Position numbers and translations under genes: made by a program
Notes under the pieces: model-generated
The model's database searches: none
What the model was told of the DNA's origin: nothing
The model's input: only the letters and a program-made list of their open reading frames with translations
Part shown: piece after piece, positions 5,295 to 6,524 of the stretch
Numbering within the stretch: the stretch's first letter is position 1
Layout: each line of letters starts with the position of its first letter
NCBI GenBank assembly: GCA_017632495.1
Contig: JAGBRG010000199.1
Span: forward strand, 1-6,524
Length of the DNA stretch: 6,524 nucleotides
Reading direction: 5' to 3'
Source: Spirochaetales bacterium
Lineage (GTDB): Bacteria; Spirochaetota; Spirochaetia; Sphaerochaetales; Sphaerochaetaceae

Positions 5295-6497
5295 CCTCTT
5301 TGAGTAAACAAGGAACACAAAGATCATGCACAGGGCGCAGACTGCAATCTGCAGAAGCAGAATAGGCTTGAAATCTCCCCACATGTCATAAAGCGCTCCC
5401 TCTACTACTGCAAACAGAGCATAAGAAAGACGCACCGATATCTGGGCAAGCTGAAGAGACATGGGATACTCTTTGCGGCTATAGACATCCTTTGCAATAA
5501 GAGGCGGCTGCGTTGTGGCAATAACGGAATTGAAGCCGAAAAGAAGTGCTGCAATGCAGATTACAAGGTCACTTCCCACAATCAGAAGATATGAAGCAAG
5601 GGCGACAATCAAGCAGGCAAGAAGTGTTGTCCGCTTTGCTCCGATGTAGTCGTTCAAGACTCCGAAGCTTAGCTTGGAGCTCATGTTTCCGACCATGTTC
5701 AGAGAAAGAAGCAGAGTCGGTGCCACCAGAGTCAGACCTCTTTTCAGACCCAATGCCGGAAGCTGGTTGTTGAAGATTGCTGAAAATGATGCGCACGATG
5801 CAATCATCACAATGGAGATTACCCTGATGTCAAAAGGAATCCGTTTTGAATCACCCTGAGAGGCCTGGGGAAGCTCTGCAAGTCCTCCGAACGGGACACA
5901 GCCCTTGTTTGCCGGCTCAAGATCCATGACAAAATACTGCATCGGAACGGACATGATCACTATGGCAATTCCGGAAACGGCTATTGCGGTCCTCCAGGAG
6001 TATCGGGCAATCAGAACACCCAAGAGTGCGCTCATCAGGGCCCCTACAAGACCTGCCGACATAGCTGTCATTCCAAGGGCAAAACCTGCCCTCTTTGTGA
6101 ACCAGTTTGAGACGGCAAGCGGAATAAGGATTCCTGACACATAGACGATGAAAACACCCTGAATTACGCCGCAGATATACCACTGGATTATAGATTTTGA
6201 GAACGCCAGGGAAATCTGGGCAAGGCCAACAATCAGGCCTGACAGAGGAATGAGGTATTTGACCTTGAATCGTCCGATAATCTTTATGACAAACAGTGTG
6301 CTTATACACTGAAACACGTTGTTGATGGTCACATAGAGAGAGACGCTTGCCATGGGCACGCCGAAATCTTCCATGACAGGGACATAGAAAACCCCGGTGC
6401 AGTTGCTGATGATTCCAAGACCCGCCCCCTGCAGAAGACAGCAGCTGACCAGAATCAGCCAGGGATATATTCTTTTGAGTCTGTCACTTTTTCCCAT
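5280..6497 (-). CDS. MFS transporter, oxalate/formate antiporter-like (OFA) group
   Basis: From ATG 6497 the product has 405 residues with about twelve hydrophobic helices, near residues 12-31, 50-72, 80-99, 104-127, 137-160, 168-190, 224-245, 258-280, 288-306, 310-332, 346-368 and 378-398. The central cytoplasmic loop spans about 192-222, and the tail YSKRKKKA is basic. The MFS motif between helices 8 and 9 is clear (FGVLNDYIGAKR, 278-289). Its counterpart between helices 2 and 3 is degenerate (IGRFKVK, lacking the Asp). The N-terminal pattern (YPWLILVSCCLLQGAGLG) and NWFTKRAGFALGMT at 131-144 fit monocarboxylate/OFA-like carriers of anaerobes; the substrate cannot be told. The frame stays open to the window edge with a TTG at 6524, so a start outside the window is possible. 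No Shine-Dalgarno sequence precedes ATG 6497, but family proteins usually begin about ten residues before the YPW motif, as here. The gene converges on the WYL regulator with 4 nt between stops. Confidence 0.83.
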   Translation of the reverse strand: MGKSDRLKRIYPWLILVSCCLLQGAGLGIISNCTGVFYVPVMEDFGVPMASVSLYVTINNVFQCISTLFVIKIIGRFKVKYLIPLSGLIVGLAQISLAFSKSIIQWYICGVIQGVFIVYVSGILIPLAVSNWFTKRAGFALGMTAMSAGLVGALMSALLGVLIARYSWRTAIAVSGIAIVIMSVPMQYFVMDLEPANKGCVPFGGLAELPQASQGDSKRIPFDIRVISIVMIASCASFSAIFNNQLPALGLKRGLTLVAPTLLLSLNMVGNMSSKLSFGVLNDYIGAKRTTLLACLIVALASYLLIVGSDLVICIAALLFGFNSVIATTQPPLIAKDVYSRKEYPMSLQLAQISVRLSYALFAVVEGALYDMWGDFKPILLLQIAVCALCMIFVFLVYSKRKKKA

Positions 6498-6524
6498 AAT
6501 CAAAACCAGCCATTGCCATGGCAA

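Noticed and set aside
5917..6309. 130-codon minus-strand open frame in the MFS gene
   Set aside because: It is a second frame on the same strand inside an intact transporter gene; its Cys- and His-rich product shows no family features, so it is a shadow.

Overview
The window holds four complete or near-complete genes plus one gene cut by the left edge. The organism is most likely a bacterium with a dnaE1-type replicase. The DnaE N-terminus, the slyX-dnaE neighbourhood and the oxalate/formate-type MFS carrier all recall spirochaetes of the Treponema group. That placement is an inference from remembered family resemblance, with moderate confidence at best. Base composition looks balanced and even across the window, and no mobile element, CRISPR array, tRNA or rRNA was seen.

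Layout: on the minus strand, read from about 4241 down to 1, lies a compact cluster of slyX (3981-4181), dnaE (450-3926) and a yggT-family membrane protein gene (1-435, cut by the window edge). The gaps are 54 and 14 nt and no terminator is visible between the genes, so they look like one operon. On the plus strand, reading away from slyX, is a WYL-type transcriptional regulator (4304-5275). Its stop lies 4 nt from the stop of a convergent minus-strand MFS transporter (5280-about 6497), which continues to or near the right edge.

The most interesting part is the 122-nt region between slyX and the regulator (4182-4303). It contains two sigma70-like promoters pointing in opposite directions that share one palindromic -10 box (AGTATACT). 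Each has the same TTGCAA -35 box, and each -35 box lies inside a repeated TGTTGCA / TGCAACA element. There are six copies of this element, including the perfect palindrome TGTTGCAACA. A separate perfect 7-bp dyad (ACTTTCT-AAC-AGAAAGT) lies between the -10 box and the right-hand operator. The simplest reading is that the divergent WYL regulator binds these repeats, controls itself, and in doing so sets expression of slyX-dnaE-yggT, the operon for the replicative polymerase. Some WYL proteins (PafBC, DriD) are known to respond to DNA damage or single-stranded DNA, so a regulator tied to dnaE is an attractive hypothesis. However, the WYL ligand residues of this protein are not conserved, and nothing here proves binding.
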